This document shows positions 1 through 9,405 of a DNA stretch of 64,000 nt, one piece after another. Source of the DNA: CAYFIW01 sp964500645. Its GTDB lineage: Bacteria; Chloroflexota; Dehalococcoidia; Lucifugimonadales; UBA826. How positions within the stretch are numbered: the first letter of the stretch is position 1; each line of letters opens with the position of its first letter. The stretch spans positions 1-64,000 of the forward strand of contig CAZCOH010000002.1 of assembly GCA_964500645.1 (NCBI GenBank), given 5' to 3'. The notes beneath the pieces are model-generated. The model ran no database searches. It had not been told where the DNA came from and saw only the letters and a list, made by a program, of their open reading frames with translations. A program made the translations under genes and the position numbers.

Positions 1-476
1 TAAGTCCACATATGGGTTGGCGGAGTCCCCATAGACCGAACAGGAGGGAATCCAATATTGGCATCATCTGCAGCAATTATCATGTCACAATGTAAAGCCA
101 GATCCGTGCCTCCAGCAATAACATGCCCGTGAATTCCAGCTATGATCGGCTTACTCAAATCGAAAACTGATGTCATAAGTCTAGCCGTCTTCCGAAGACG
201 GTGCATGTCGTGCCTTATGTTACCTCGACGCTCTTCAGCTGCCTTTCTAGCTTCATCTGTTTGCGGAGGAGTGACGTCATATCCGGCACAAAAAGCCCTT
301 CCTGCCCCACGAAGGGTTATCACTCTGACTTGTGGATCATCATCTGCCGCTTGGAGGCAATCATACAATTCAGCTTGAAGAGGAAGGCTCAATGCATTAA
401 GTTTTTCAGGCCTATTTAATAAGACCTTGGCCACTCCGTTGTCTGCAACTTCATACTTTATAAACTCATAATTCAT
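1..476 (-). CDS. Enoyl-CoA hydratase/isomerase (crotonase) family protein, 3' end cut off by window
   Basis: The first 158 residues of a crotonase-fold enzyme, reading from 476 leftwards off the window. Visible landmarks are the start MNYEFIKYE, the early NRPEKLNAL segment, the first oxyanion-hole stretch GAGRAFCAGYDV and the second, IIAGIHGHVIAGGTDLALHC. Family members hydrate enoyl-CoA thioesters or isomerise or hydrolyse related acyl-CoAs in the cytoplasm. An Asp (GGTDLAL) stands where many hydratases have Glu, so the exact reaction is open. The ATG at 474-476 has a strong ribosome site (AAGGAGATCC) just upstream. It is divergent from the MFS gene at 603, across a 126-bp spacer that must hold both promoters. 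Class assignment is secure; substrate is unknown. Confidence 0.88.
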   Translation of the reverse strand, partial: MNYEFIKYEVADNGVAKVLLNRPEKLNALSLPLQAELYDCLQAADDDPQVRVITLRGAGRAFCAGYDVTPPQTDEARKAAEERRGNIRHDMHRLRKTARLMTSVFDLSKPIIAGIHGHVIAGGTDLALHCDMIIAADDANIGFPPVRSMGTPPTHMWT

Positions 477-602
477 TTGGATCTCCTTCCCAATTAGCTC
501 TCTCATAATTTGGTGAGAAAGTTGCGAAATAGTAACACGCATTTCTGGAAAACAAATAATAAGATAGGTAATTATCGTTAACATTTCTAAGGAACGAAAC
601 TA

Positions 603-1874
603 TTGAAGGCATTATTGGTCAATTTGTACCGTTGGCATCCTAATCCACCTTTTTTCTATGGATGGGTTGTACTCGCGGCAGCCGCAATGGGAGCATTTAT
701 AGCAACTAGCGTTGCACAAACCGTTTTGGGAGGCATACAAGACCTAATAGTTCAGGATATGAATTGGGATCGTAAAACCATCGCTTTGGCCGCTACATTG
801 GGAACCTGGGGATCTGGATTGACAATGCCGTTCATTGGAAAGCTTGTAGACAGATTTGGGCCACGTTGGCTTATGCTTTTTGCCTGTTTCGTCGTGGGAT
901 TAGGATCAATATATCTGGCAGGTACGTCGACTGTATGGCAATTTTTCTTAACTTATATACTAATTAGAGCAATTGCCGGACCCAATCTGCAGAACCTCAT
1001 TCCTAGAACGGTAGCAGTTAATTTTTTTACAAAACGCCGTAACCTTGCAATGGGGATAACTGCTTTAAATCGCATAGCTGGTGAGTCAGTAAATATTCAG
1101 ATTATTACTGCATTGTCAACTACATTTTCCTGGAGAACAGCATACAGATTCTTGGGTTACGCATCACTTCCATTATCAATACCAATTTTTCTATTGATTC
1201 GACACAGACCAGAGAACGTTAACCAATTTCCCGACAGCAAATTTAACAGCAAAATAGATGATGATTATTCTAACCCAGTTTCTAATACTGAAAAGACTTG
1301 GAGTGTACGGGAAATATTATCCCTACCGTCATTTTGGCTAATACTGACTGGCGAGTTTGTAGCAGTTACATCTACTTCTATGGTGATTTTTCAAACAGTC
1401 CCATACCTAGTGGATAACGGTACGTCGTACGCTACTGCAGCAACGGCACTAACTCTAGGAAATATCCTTGGCGGTGTATCGGTACCCCTCTGGGGTTGGC
1501 TCACAGATAGATTTACTACAAAAAAAATAGCATCCATAATCATGTTGGCTGCAATACTACCAACAACTCTTTTAGCGATCAGCAATCCTCAGGATTTTGG
1601 TTTTACCTTAGTCGTAACTTGGACCACTGCGACTGGAGTCGTTTTTGTGCTTGGCAGCATGATGTTAGGAACAGTTTTTAGTCGCCAATCGTTCGGAACT
1701 GTAACAGGTTTGACAGGCCCGAGTAGAACAGCTGCTATGGGATTAGGGCCCACACTTGGAGCATTCATCATAGGTTGGTTTAATAGCTACCAACCTATTT
1801 TTTTAATAGCAATTGTTGGATACATTCTGGTTGTTGTTCTTTACTATTGCGTTAAGACTGAAACCTATCAATGA
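603..1874 (+). CDS. MFS transporter, monocarboxylate/oxalate-formate antiporter-like
   Basis: A 423-residue 12-helix major facilitator. It opens with the PPFFYGWVV motif typical of the MCT-like branch. Loop 2-3 carries GKLVDRFGPRW, and the second half carries the matching WGWLTDRFTTKK loop. Members of this branch usually exchange or symport small organic acids across the inner membrane. The start is TTG at 603, preceded by AAGGAACG at 589-596. The last 23 bp overlap tail-to-tail with the esterase gene on the other strand. Two related carriers lie at 6.5-9.2 kb. Substrate cannot be read from the sequence. Confidence 0.85.
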   Translation: MKALLVNLYRWHPNPPFFYGWVVLAAAAMGAFIATSVAQTVLGGIQDLIVQDMNWDRKTIALAATLGTWGSGLTMPFIGKLVDRFGPRWLMLFACFVVGLGSIYLAGTSTVWQFFLTYILIRAIAGPNLQNLIPRTVAVNFFTKRRNLAMGITALNRIAGESVNIQIITALSTTFSWRTAYRFLGYASLPLSIPIFLLIRHRPENVNQFPDSKFNSKIDDDYSNPVSNTEKTWSVREILSLPSFWLILTGEFVAVTSTSMVIFQTVPYLVDNGTSYATAATALTLGNILGGVSVPLWGWLTDRFTTKKIASIIMLAAILPTTLLAISNPQDFGFTLVVTWTTATGVVFVLGSMMLGTVFSRQSFGTVTGLTGPSRTAAMGLGPTLGAFIIGWFNSYQPIFLIAIVGYILVVVLYYCVKTETYQ

Positions 1875-2808
1875 TAAATCTTCTCATTCTGGCTAAAACC
1901 ATGTCCGCAAGCTGAGTAGGTTGTTTTTCAAAACTATGGGTCGCTCCAGGATAGACGTTGAGAGTAGAAGGATTACCGGAGGCAAACCACCTCGAATGCA
2001 TAAACAAGGTGTCATCTAGAAGAGGATCAAGCGTACCTACTGAAAATAAGGCCGGGGCGAGATCATGCAACCGAGCATAAAGTGGCGAAACATCAGGATC
2101 TCTTTTACTAATATCGTTATGCGGGACGTATTGATCTATATACCACTCCATAATCGGAGTACTTAGGATGAGATTTCGGTCTCCCCAAAGTTGTGAACTG
2201 GGAGTCATAGACAAGTCAAAAACCCCATAAACAAGGTTGGCTCCAGAAAATCCTGTATAACCATGCTTATCCCGCATTCTAATCATGGTTTCTGCAGACA
2301 AGTGACCTCCCGCGGATTCACCACCTATCACAATCTTTTCCGTTCCAAATTCTTTCGGGGCATTTTCAACGACCCATCTTGCAACAGCCTCGCAATCGTC
2401 CTGAGCCGCCGGATATGGGTTCTCAGGAGCTAGTCTGTAATCCACACTGATCACTGCAGCATTGCATTCATCCATAATAGCCTCAAGAATGCCGTCTTGA
2501 TGATGAGCTCCGCCTATGACCCATCCGCCTCCATGAATATGTAAATATACGCCGTCAATGTCACCTCTTGGTATAAACGCTCTAACAGGCACAGATACAT
2601 TGTCCCCAGGAATTTCTCTTTTTATTGCTACCTCAGATAATGAAGGTTCTTGATACCTTCCCACACCATTTTCCTGCTCTTTTCTCACCTCATCGGGAGA
2701 CCTCTCAAGTATTGAAGGATACTTTGCGATCTCTTCCTCAAGTTTCTCAACATAATCGCGAACTTCGAGTTGCATCTCGGAAGTATAAAAAGAAGTTTCC
2801 TGCTGCAT
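1852..2808 (-). CDS. Alpha/beta hydrolase, hormone-sensitive-lipase (HSL) type esterase
   Basis: A 318-residue cytoplasmic esterase of the HSL family. The oxyanion-hole motif HGGGW lies at residues 92-96. The nucleophile is Ser165 in GESAGG (family consensus GDSAGG, here with Glu for Asp). The probable acid is Asp261 (GTLDPLLDD) and the base His291 (GATHSF). Such enzymes hydrolyse short- to medium-chain esters or carbamates. No signal peptide is visible. The gene follows proA by 47 bp on the same strand, so read-through from the proBA operon is possible, although no functional link to proline is evident. Its 3' end overlaps the convergent MFS gene by 23 bp. Confidence 0.88.
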   Translation of the reverse strand: MQQETSFYTSEMQLEVRDYVEKLEEEIAKYPSILERSPDEVRKEQENGVGRYQEPSLSEVAIKREIPGDNVSVPVRAFIPRGDIDGVYLHIHGGGWVIGGAHHQDGILEAIMDECNAAVISVDYRLAPENPYPAAQDDCEAVARWVVENAPKEFGTEKIVIGGESAGGHLSAETMIRMRDKHGYTGFSGANLVYGVFDLSMTPSSQLWGDRNLILSTPIMEWYIDQYVPHNDISKRDPDVSPLYARLHDLAPALFSVGTLDPLLDDTLFMHSRWFASGNPSTLNVYPGATHSFEKQPTQLADMVLARMRRFIIDRFQS

Positions 2809-2855
2809 AAATTTCCTCTGGGTAGCTCTTGCCGTGTCTCAAATTTTGGTTACGT

Positions 2856-4118
2856 TTATGGTCGTATATGTCCCATCCCTAATACAACCCACTTATACGA
2901 AGTTAGCTCTTTTAAGCCCATGGGCCCTCTAGCGTGCATTTTATTTGTACTTATTGCTACCTCAGCACCAAGTCCGAATTGTCCACCATCATTAAACCTA
3001 GTTGATGCGTTAACCATAACCGCACTAGAGTCAACCTCTCTAATGAATCTTTCCGCAGATGTGTAATTCTCGGTGACTATAGCTTCAGAATGCCCAGTAC
3101 CATGTCTAGCGATGTGTTCCATAGCTTCATCTAAAGAATCGACCACTTTTACTCCTGCAACAAGAGACAAGTGTTCAGTATCCCAATCCTCATCTTTTGC
3201 AGGGACTATATTTAAGTCCTTACGTGAGCCTAAGGCAGATAATGCACGCCTGTCGCACCGCATCTCAACTCCCGCTTTAGCCAAATGATCAGCGATTACA
3301 GGCAAATGACTAGGAACTGTAGATACATGCATTATTACAGTATCCATAGCATTACAGACTGAAGGTCTCTGTACTTTAGCATTGAATACTATTTCAGATG
3401 ACATTCCAACCTCAGCTGAACTATCTATATACGTATGACACACGCCGACACCACCAGTTATAGCTGGCATCGAAGCTTCAGAAGATACTCGCTTAACCAA
3501 ATCCGATCCGCCTCGTGGAATCATTAAATCTATAAAATCATCCATTTTCAACATTTCCGAAACTAATGCTCGATCCGTATCTCCTACTCCCTGAACCGCA
3601 TCTTCTGGAATTCCCACTGACGATATTGATTCCCTTATGATGTCGGTTAGAACAGTGTTTGAATTAAACGCCTCACTACCACCACGCAAGATAACTGCAT
3701 TTCCGGATTTCAGACATAGTGCAGAAATATCTACCGTTACATTAGGTCTACTTTCATAAATAACCCCGATAACTCCCAGAGGTACTCGCTTGCGCCCCAC
3801 CTGCATCCCATTGGGCATAGTCTTCATTTCCATGGTCTCGCCAATCGGGTCAGGTAATTCCGATATCTTAACCAAGTCATTTGCCATCGAATCTATCCTA
3901 TCGGAAGTAAGGATGAGACGATCTAAGGACGCATTTGATAACCCGTTTTTCTTCCCAAGTTCAGTATCTTTTTCATTCTCATTTAGAATTCGTGTATGAG
4001 AATCTGACAAGTTTTTGGCAATGCTCCTTATAGCCTGATTTCTTACATCACCAGACAGGGAAGATATCTCCCTTGAGGATTTTCGTGCACCAACTCCAAT
4101 TTCACTAAGATTACTCAT
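2856..4118 (-). CDS. proA: Glutamate-5-semialdehyde dehydrogenase (gamma-glutamyl phosphate reductase)
   Basis: Second enzyme of proline synthesis: it reduces gamma-glutamyl phosphate with NADPH to glutamate semialdehyde. The ALDH-like fold is recognisable from the YESRPNVTVD and LRGGSEAFNSN segments, and the catalytic Cys255 sits in QRPSVCNAM. The length of about 420 residues is normal. I chose the ATG at 4116-4118; a TTG at 4134-4136 in the same frame would add six residues and overlap the proB stop. Either way the gene is translationally close to proB (stop at 4129-4131), so the two form one operon. No proC, needed for the last step, is present in the window. Confidence 0.96.
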   Translation of the reverse strand: MSNLSEIGVGARKSSREISSLSGDVRNQAIRSIAKNLSDSHTRILNENEKDTELGKKNGLSNASLDRLILTSDRIDSMANDLVKISELPDPIGETMEMKTMPNGMQVGRKRVPLGVIGVIYESRPNVTVDISALCLKSGNAVILRGGSEAFNSNTVLTDIIRESISSVGIPEDAVQGVGDTDRALVSEMLKMDDFIDLMIPRGGSDLVKRVSSEASMPAITGGVGVCHTYIDSSAEVGMSSEIVFNAKVQRPSVCNAMDTVIMHVSTVPSHLPVIADHLAKAGVEMRCDRRALSALGSRKDLNIVPAKDEDWDTEHLSLVAGVKVVDSLDEAMEHIARHGTGHSEAIVTENYTSAERFIREVDSSAVMVNASTRFNDGGQFGLGAEVAISTNKMHARGPMGLKELTSYKWVVLGMGHIRP

Positions 4119-4128
4119 AAAATTACGC

Positions 4129-5295
4129 CTACTCAACTAGAAGAACCAGATTATCTCTATGTATCACTTCATCGCTGTAATGGTACCCTAGAATTTCATG
4201 TATGCGATTCGACCGTGCGGCCTTGATCTTTTCCAAATCACCACTTCCGTAATTCGATATACCTGCTCCGACGATCGATCCTAACTCGTCAACTATAGCA
4301 ACTATGTCACCCCTATCGAAATTACCAGAAACTGAAATGACGCCCGCTGGTAGAAGACTAGTATTTGATCCCCTCAAAGCGGTAAAGGCACCATTATCAA
4401 TACAAATATTACGTCGCCTAGATCCTCCAGATATACCACTCAACATCCATCTTTTCCTGCTCTCCAATTTGGTCACTGAGGCACTAAAAAGAGTTCCCAA
4501 TATTTCTTTCGATGCCAACCGTTTTATAACATCTTTTTCGAGCCCACTGGCGATCACAACATCTACTCCCGAAGCAGTAGCCAACCTCGCAGCTTCTATC
4601 TTGGTAGACATCCCTCCTCTACCCATAGTGTCCGAAGAAGGCCCCCCCAGTGAATTGATATATTCGTCTATTTTCTCAACCATCTGGATGATTTCAGCAT
4701 CATGATGAATATTTGGATCCTTTGTATACATACCTGGGACTTTACCCAAAATCATAAGTAAATCTGCATCTATTAAGTTAGCTACAAGAGCGGATAAGTT
4801 ATCATTATCTCCAAACACTTCTCCTTCAAGTTCCTCAACCGACACAACATCATTTTCATTGACGATAGGCACTATCCCTCTACTTAAAAGAGCGCTGAGC
4901 GTATTTCTAAGATTAAGATAACCGAGCCTGTCATTTACATCTCTTTTCGAAACCAATGCTTGTGCTACTGGAATATCTCTTGAAGAGAATTTTTCTTCGT
5001 AGACTTGCATCAATTTCCCTTGTCCGACAGCGGCTAATACTTGGCGATCAGGTAGAGTGACGCCATCATCTTCAATGTCATCTGAAAACGATTTAATAAC
5101 ACCTTTCCCTGCTGCAACAGCCCCAGAAGTAACCAAAATCATTTGGCTTCCACCATGTTGAAGATCCGCCATCTGGTCGACAATATTGGCCATCATAGCA
5201 ACATCTAGTTGATCTTTTCCTGCTGTAAGAAGACTGGTGCCAACTTTAACTACGATACGCCTATTTGGTAGTTTTTCTGCAATCATTTCTGCCAT
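4129..5295 (-). CDS. proB: Glutamate 5-kinase with C-terminal PUA domain
   Basis: Phosphorylates L-glutamate to gamma-glutamyl phosphate, the committed and usually proline-inhibited step of proline synthesis. The 388-residue protein has an amino-acid-kinase domain (VVKVGTSLLT near residue 15, VTSGAVAAGKG near 55, PIVNENDVV near 143, FGDNDNLSALVA near 161). A PUA domain follows from about residue 285 (DNGAFTALRGSNTSLLPAGV). This is the usual bacterial two-domain form. The start is ATG at 5293-5295. It is the first gene of the proBA operon, with proA overlapping or abutting its stop. Confidence 0.96.
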   Translation of the reverse strand: MAEMIAEKLPNRRIVVKVGTSLLTAGKDQLDVAMMANIVDQMADLQHGGSQMILVTSGAVAAGKGVIKSFSDDIEDDGVTLPDRQVLAAVGQGKLMQVYEEKFSSRDIPVAQALVSKRDVNDRLGYLNLRNTLSALLSRGIVPIVNENDVVSVEELEGEVFGDNDNLSALVANLIDADLLMILGKVPGMYTKDPNIHHDAEIIQMVEKIDEYINSLGGPSSDTMGRGGMSTKIEAARLATASGVDVVIASGLEKDVIKRLASKEILGTLFSASVTKLESRKRWMLSGISGGSRRRNICIDNGAFTALRGSNTSLLPAGVISVSGNFDRGDIVAIVDELGSIVGAGISNYGSGDLEKIKAARSNRIHEILGYHYSDEVIHRDNLVLLVE

Positions 5296-5404
5296 TTGCC
5301 CGCAAAATACCTAAAAACATAATCCGTAGCCATCATCAGGCACAAAATTATATCAGCGAAAAAGCAATAATATTCGTGACTATAAAATTAAACTATGTCG
5401 TGGA

Positions 5405-6427
5405 TTACCAACTAGGGTTAGTATCGGATGCTTCATTATTCGTAACACGAGTTTGATTCTCCCCTTTGTCATTCATAAGGAATATATCCGGATCTCCGTC
5501 CAACTCGGACACGAAAGCTATGGTTCCTCCATCCGGAGACCAAATCGGGTCATAGTCTGGTATTTCATTATAGGTAAGACGAGTTTGTTTGTTACCACTC
5601 TCTTCCATGATATAGATCTCTTTGTTACCGTCCCTCTCTGAGACAAATACAAGTCTTTTTCCATCAGGCGACCAGGATATATCGGATTCTTTCTCATCGG
5701 TCTCAGTTAACTGGTAAGCCTCAAGACGGGAATCATTCTTATCTGGGCAAAGATCGTCCATAGCATCTCTATCCATTACATAGATATCGGCGTTTCCATC
5801 TCGCTCCGATATAAATGCCAACTTCTTTGAATCAGGCGACCATATTGCGTGATAATCCTTTCCACAAGTCATTTGTCGCTGATTCACACCGTCTGGGTTC
5901 CTTACATGTATGCCTGTCCTTTCCCCATCTGTTGAAGAAAACACCACTGACTCCCCGTCAAAAGACCAATCTCCAACCTCTGTAACTTCTATGTCAGACA
6001 ATCTGGCGGGCGAATCATCAATTGACGTTATATAAATCCGTGAACCTTTACCGCTTAGCTTTCCAGTGTAAGCAATGCGCTTGCTGTCTGGGCTCCATAC
6101 CGGAGTTGAAAATTTACCACTGCCCTTTGATATGGTGAATCTTTCTTTGTCCTCACCCGAATCTAAATTAAGCACATCAATAGAAGATTTCTCTTTATCT
6201 CCGACCAAAAATGCTATCCATTTACCATCGGGTGACAGTGAAGGCGCATATTCATCCTCGGGCTTATTAGTGACGTTGATTTCCTCTCCAGAATTTGGAA
6301 TTGTAGAGTAAATCTCCAAATTACCATCTCTGTCCGAAGTAAAATACAGAACTGTGCCACCAGACTGGCAACCTAGCATGGTCAGGATGAATCCGACACA
6401 ACTCATTATTGTAATAAGGCGAATCAT
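5405..6427 (-). CDS. TolB-like beta-propeller (PD40 repeat) lipoprotein
   Basis: A 340-residue secreted protein. It begins with a short lipoprotein signal peptide whose probable lipidated residue is Cys20 (TMLGCQSGG). About six repeats follow, each with the PD40 signature of the type WSPDGKRLVFVSERDG, which build a six-bladed propeller like the C-terminal part of TolB. There is no catalytic domain, so it is probably a surface-anchored binding or scaffold protein; no Tol-Pal genes lie nearby. The repeats share the phrase D-G-x-x-x-I-Y-x-M, visible at least four times. The gene stands alone, about 110 bp from proB and 118 bp from the next MFS gene. Confidence 0.85.
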   Translation of the reverse strand: MIRLITIMSCVGFILTMLGCQSGGTVLYFTSDRDGNLEIYSTIPNSGEEINVTNKPEDEYAPSLSPDGKWIAFLVGDKEKSSIDVLNLDSGEDKERFTISKGSGKFSTPVWSPDSKRIAYTGKLSGKGSRIYITSIDDSPARLSDIEVTEVGDWSFDGESVVFSSTDGERTGIHVRNPDGVNQRQMTCGKDYHAIWSPDSKKLAFISERDGNADIYVMDRDAMDDLCPDKNDSRLEAYQLTETDEKESDISWSPDGKRLVFVSERDGNKEIYIMEESGNKQTRLTYNEIPDYDPIWSPDGGTIAFVSELDGDPDIFLMNDKGENQTRVTNNEASDTNPSW

Positions 6428-6545
6428 ATTGAAATATTACCTAAGTTAAAGATGATAAGGCTACTGATTCAAGGTCCATCTAATAAGAAAATAATCTTAC
6501 TGAAATCCTATAGTTTGCCAAATTCCTTAATCTATCAGGGATACG

Positions 6546-7847
6546 TTATTTAAGCTGTGGGCTACCTGGATTCTTTGAAATGAAAAACAAAAAAGCTCCG
6601 ATCAGCATCAATCCAACACCAACCCACCAGACTGGATCATAAGATCCCGTTTGATCAACCACATATCCTGCAATAGGTGCTCCCAATCCACCAAAGAAGA
6701 GAGTAATAGGCATCACAATTCCTCGTATACTTCCAAGATTGGCACGCCCAAAATACTCAGCCCATATGTAATTTTGATTAAACATATTTGTACCTATTCC
6801 CAGACCAAATAGAGCCATAGACCAAAACATGAGCCAAAAATCATAAGCATAGATAGACATAACACTAGCTATAGCTAACATCAAAAATGATGATGTGCCG
6901 ATAATTCTTGCAGGTATCTTCTTAACTAGCATTCCGGCACCAAAACTTCCCGCACCGGCACAAACAGCATCGAAAGCTGTGGCTAGAGATACCAGGCCAG
7001 GGTCAAGCCCACGGTCCATGAATGCGGGAATTCTATGCAATGCCAAAGTAAGGATACCTAAAGATAAGACTGAAAAAGCTGCTGTAAGAGTCCACATTGT
7101 TAAAGTGCCCATTGCCTGATTACGAGTCCAAGAGGCTTCTAACAAAATCGGTTCTCGTGACTCAGAGTCATTACTTTGTCTCGAATGGCTAGAATCCCAT
7201 CCATCTGGCAAAAGGCCTAAGTCTTCTGGCTCTCTCCTTATGAAAACAAGGGACAAAGGAACTATGACTCCCATTCCGATAAAAGCAAGATACAACCAGG
7301 CATGTTGCCAGGAGTAAGCATCAATCAAAACTTGGGTAAGCGGAACGAAAATTACTGCCCCCGCCGATATGCCCGCCGACGCATAAGCTAAAGCCTTGCC
7401 TCTTCCTTCGACAAACCATTTAGTTGGAGGGACTGAGGTTACCAACGAACCTGGCCCGCTCATCCCCACCAATCCCATGACAGCAAAAATCAAGATCAGA
7501 TGAACGGATGTTTCAGTTCGCGATAGTCCAACCATACACAAGCCAGTAATACACGTAGCACCAGTCAATATCCACCGCGAACCATATTTGTCCAACAACT
7601 TACCAATGAATGGGGCTGTAATCGCGGCGGTAGCACTTCTGGCAGTCGAAGACCACCCAAAGGAGGCTCTCCCTATGTTAAGTTGATCCCCCATAGGTTT
7701 TATAAAGAGACCAAAATTCAGGGACCCCATAGCCATACTTACTGCACTGGCCACTGCCATAACAGCCACTATCACCCAACCGTAAAAGAAACGATTATTT
7801 CGAGTGACAAGCACAACAACTCGATCCAAACCATTCACCTCGCCCAA
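6546..7847 (-). CDS. MFS transporter, monocarboxylate-like
   Basis: A 12-helix major facilitator of 433 residues. It shares the RFFYGWVIV opening and the GKLLDKYGSRW loop with the carrier at 603. A long hydrophilic loop rich in Ser, Glu and Asp splits the two halves. The likely substrate is an organic anion. The start is uncertain. The longest frame begins at a TTG (7845-7847); a GTG at 7836-7838 and a TTG at 7824-7826 follow, and the only ribosome-site-like string (GCGAGGTG) lies between them, so the true protein may be seven residues shorter. It is the second gene of a probable unit with the MFS gene at 7891-9204, 43 bp upstream. Confidence 0.85.
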   Translation of the reverse strand: MGEVNGLDRVVVLVTRNNRFFYGWVIVAVMAVASAVSMAMGSLNFGLFIKPMGDQLNIGRASFGWSSTARSATAAITAPFIGKLLDKYGSRWILTGATCITGLCMVGLSRTETSVHLILIFAVMGLVGMSGPGSLVTSVPPTKWFVEGRGKALAYASAGISAGAVIFVPLTQVLIDAYSWQHAWLYLAFIGMGVIVPLSLVFIRREPEDLGLLPDGWDSSHSRQSNDSESREPILLEASWTRNQAMGTLTMWTLTAAFSVLSLGILTLALHRIPAFMDRGLDPGLVSLATAFDAVCAGAGSFGAGMLVKKIPARIIGTSSFLMLAIASVMSIYAYDFWLMFWSMALFGLGIGTNMFNQNYIWAEYFGRANLGSIRGIVMPITLFFGGLGAPIAGYVVDQTGSYDPVWWVGVGLMLIGAFLFFISKNPGSPQLK

Positions 7848-7890
7848 AATGAAACTAAAAGAATATAGCTACTCTACTGAAAATTAAGGA

Positions 7891-9204
7891 TTAGATGACC
7901 GGTTCAGGGTCTTTTGTAGAGAACATTGATTTAGTGGAATTGTACCTATAGGAATAGGTTTTTTCATTGACGCAATATGCGGCGATACTAGCCCCTATCA
8001 AAGTTACCATGGCTATAGAAAATGGCAGAGTGTACGATCCAGTCATTTGATGTAGCTCTCCGGCCATAAAAACCGAAGCTGCACCACCTATTTGATGTGC
8101 CATATTAACCATTCCATTAAGAACACCAATATTTTTTAGCCCAAAGATATCCGCTGTCATTACTGAAGTTACTGAAGCAGTAGCAATCCAAGACACTCCG
8201 GCTACAACAGCAAACACCCACATACCTTCTAATCCTCCGACTCCAATTAAAAGTGCGTATGCTATTCCTCTTAGTGCATAAGTAGTACCCAAGACGTTCT
8301 TCTGTTTAAACCTAGTAGACAAATATCCAGCTGACAGAACACCTACAAAATTCAATCCCATCATCACTGAAAACATAGTCGCAGCAGTGAGTTTCGGTAC
8401 TCCGCTATCTTCCGCAAATGGTACAAAATGAATAGCTATAATATTGGTTGTTATTCCACAGACAACGTAGGCAGCCGATAGTTGCCAAAAAGGCGAAGTG
8501 TACAACGCTTGCTTCCAACCCGTCGTAAACAAAAGACCAGACACTTGCTTAGAACCTTTGTCTGAAAAATCGCCGTCTTTCTGTTTATTCACTTCTAATT
8601 CCTCTTCGCCTAGTGGAATGACATCTTTAGGCTGACTTCGAAGAAATGCAAAAGCGACAGGAGCGACTACAAAGAATAATATCGCTCCCAAAACCAGAAA
8701 TCCGGCTCTCCAATTAAAAGCTTCGATTAAATATGCAGAAAAAGGTGCAAAAAAAACCGGACCAAGCGAACCACCAGTAGCTGAGATACTTATGGCCATA
8801 CTACGCCTTTTAAAGAACCATCTGGACAGTAGAGAATTAATAGTCACGTTTGATACGCCACTACCGGCAAAACTCATTATGAATCCCCAGATGATTATAA
8901 AAGCCAACATTGAATTTATTAGACTTGAAGCCATGATTGAAGCTCCGAGCAGGAGTAGAGAAAACCCTATAACTGCCCGACCTCCAAATCTGTCGTAGAA
9001 ATACCCGGTTACAAGGAAAGAAAAGGCTCCAACCAGAATGCCAACGGAAAAAACCCTGGTGATTTCAGCTCTGGACCATTCTAAATCTGACTCTATAGAC
9101 GTCACAAAAACCCCTGTAGAAGTCCTGATACCCATTGCGCAAAGAGTTATGAAAAAACATGCGCCTAAAAGAAGCCATCCGTAATTTAATTTCCGCTTAT
9201 TCAT
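7891..9204 (-). CDS. MFS transporter, MCT/oxalate-formate antiporter-like
   Basis: A third MCT-type major facilitator, about 437 residues with 12 predicted helices. It starts MNKRKLNYGWLLLGACFF and has a GYFYDRFGGR loop between helices 2 and 3. A frame extension to a TTG at 9259-9261 exists. I prefer the ATG at 9202-9204 because the YGW motif then sits at the same distance from the N-terminus as in its relatives. It is transcribed away from the SMP-30 gene at 9406 and is followed by the second MFS gene. Tandem paralogues suggest uptake of several related organic acids rather than redundancy, but this is inference. Confidence 0.86.
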   Translation of the reverse strand: MNKRKLNYGWLLLGACFFITLCAMGIRTSTGVFVTSIESDLEWSRAEITRVFSVGILVGAFSFLVTGYFYDRFGGRAVIGFSLLLLGASIMASSLINSMLAFIIIWGFIMSFAGSGVSNVTINSLLSRWFFKRRSMAISISATGGSLGPVFFAPFSAYLIEAFNWRAGFLVLGAILFFVVAPVAFAFLRSQPKDVIPLGEEELEVNKQKDGDFSDKGSKQVSGLLFTTGWKQALYTSPFWQLSAAYVVCGITTNIIAIHFVPFAEDSGVPKLTAATMFSVMMGLNFVGVLSAGYLSTRFKQKNVLGTTYALRGIAYALLIGVGGLEGMWVFAVVAGVSWIATASVTSVMTADIFGLKNIGVLNGMVNMAHQIGGAASVFMAGELHQMTGSYTLPFSIAMVTLIGASIAAYCVNEKTYSYRYNSTKSMFSTKDPEPVI

Positions 9205-9405
9205 TTCCGTCCGAACAAATAAAGTTGAGCCCGATGAGTAAGATATCCTAAAACCGATCAAATCTGTCGAGAAATCGTAGCATAGGTTTAAACATAAAAC
9301 CCTTTCTTTAACCCAATTTCAGTTAATCGTTATGTTAGAGTTCTCGGACTTGATGCTTATTGAAGAGGAAATCCTTATATAAATCGATGATATAGGAGAA
9401 CCAAT

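Noticed and set aside
5265..5641. Short plus-strand frames over the end of proB and the TolB-like gene
   Set aside because: They are shadows of well-supported minus-strand genes and lack translation signals.
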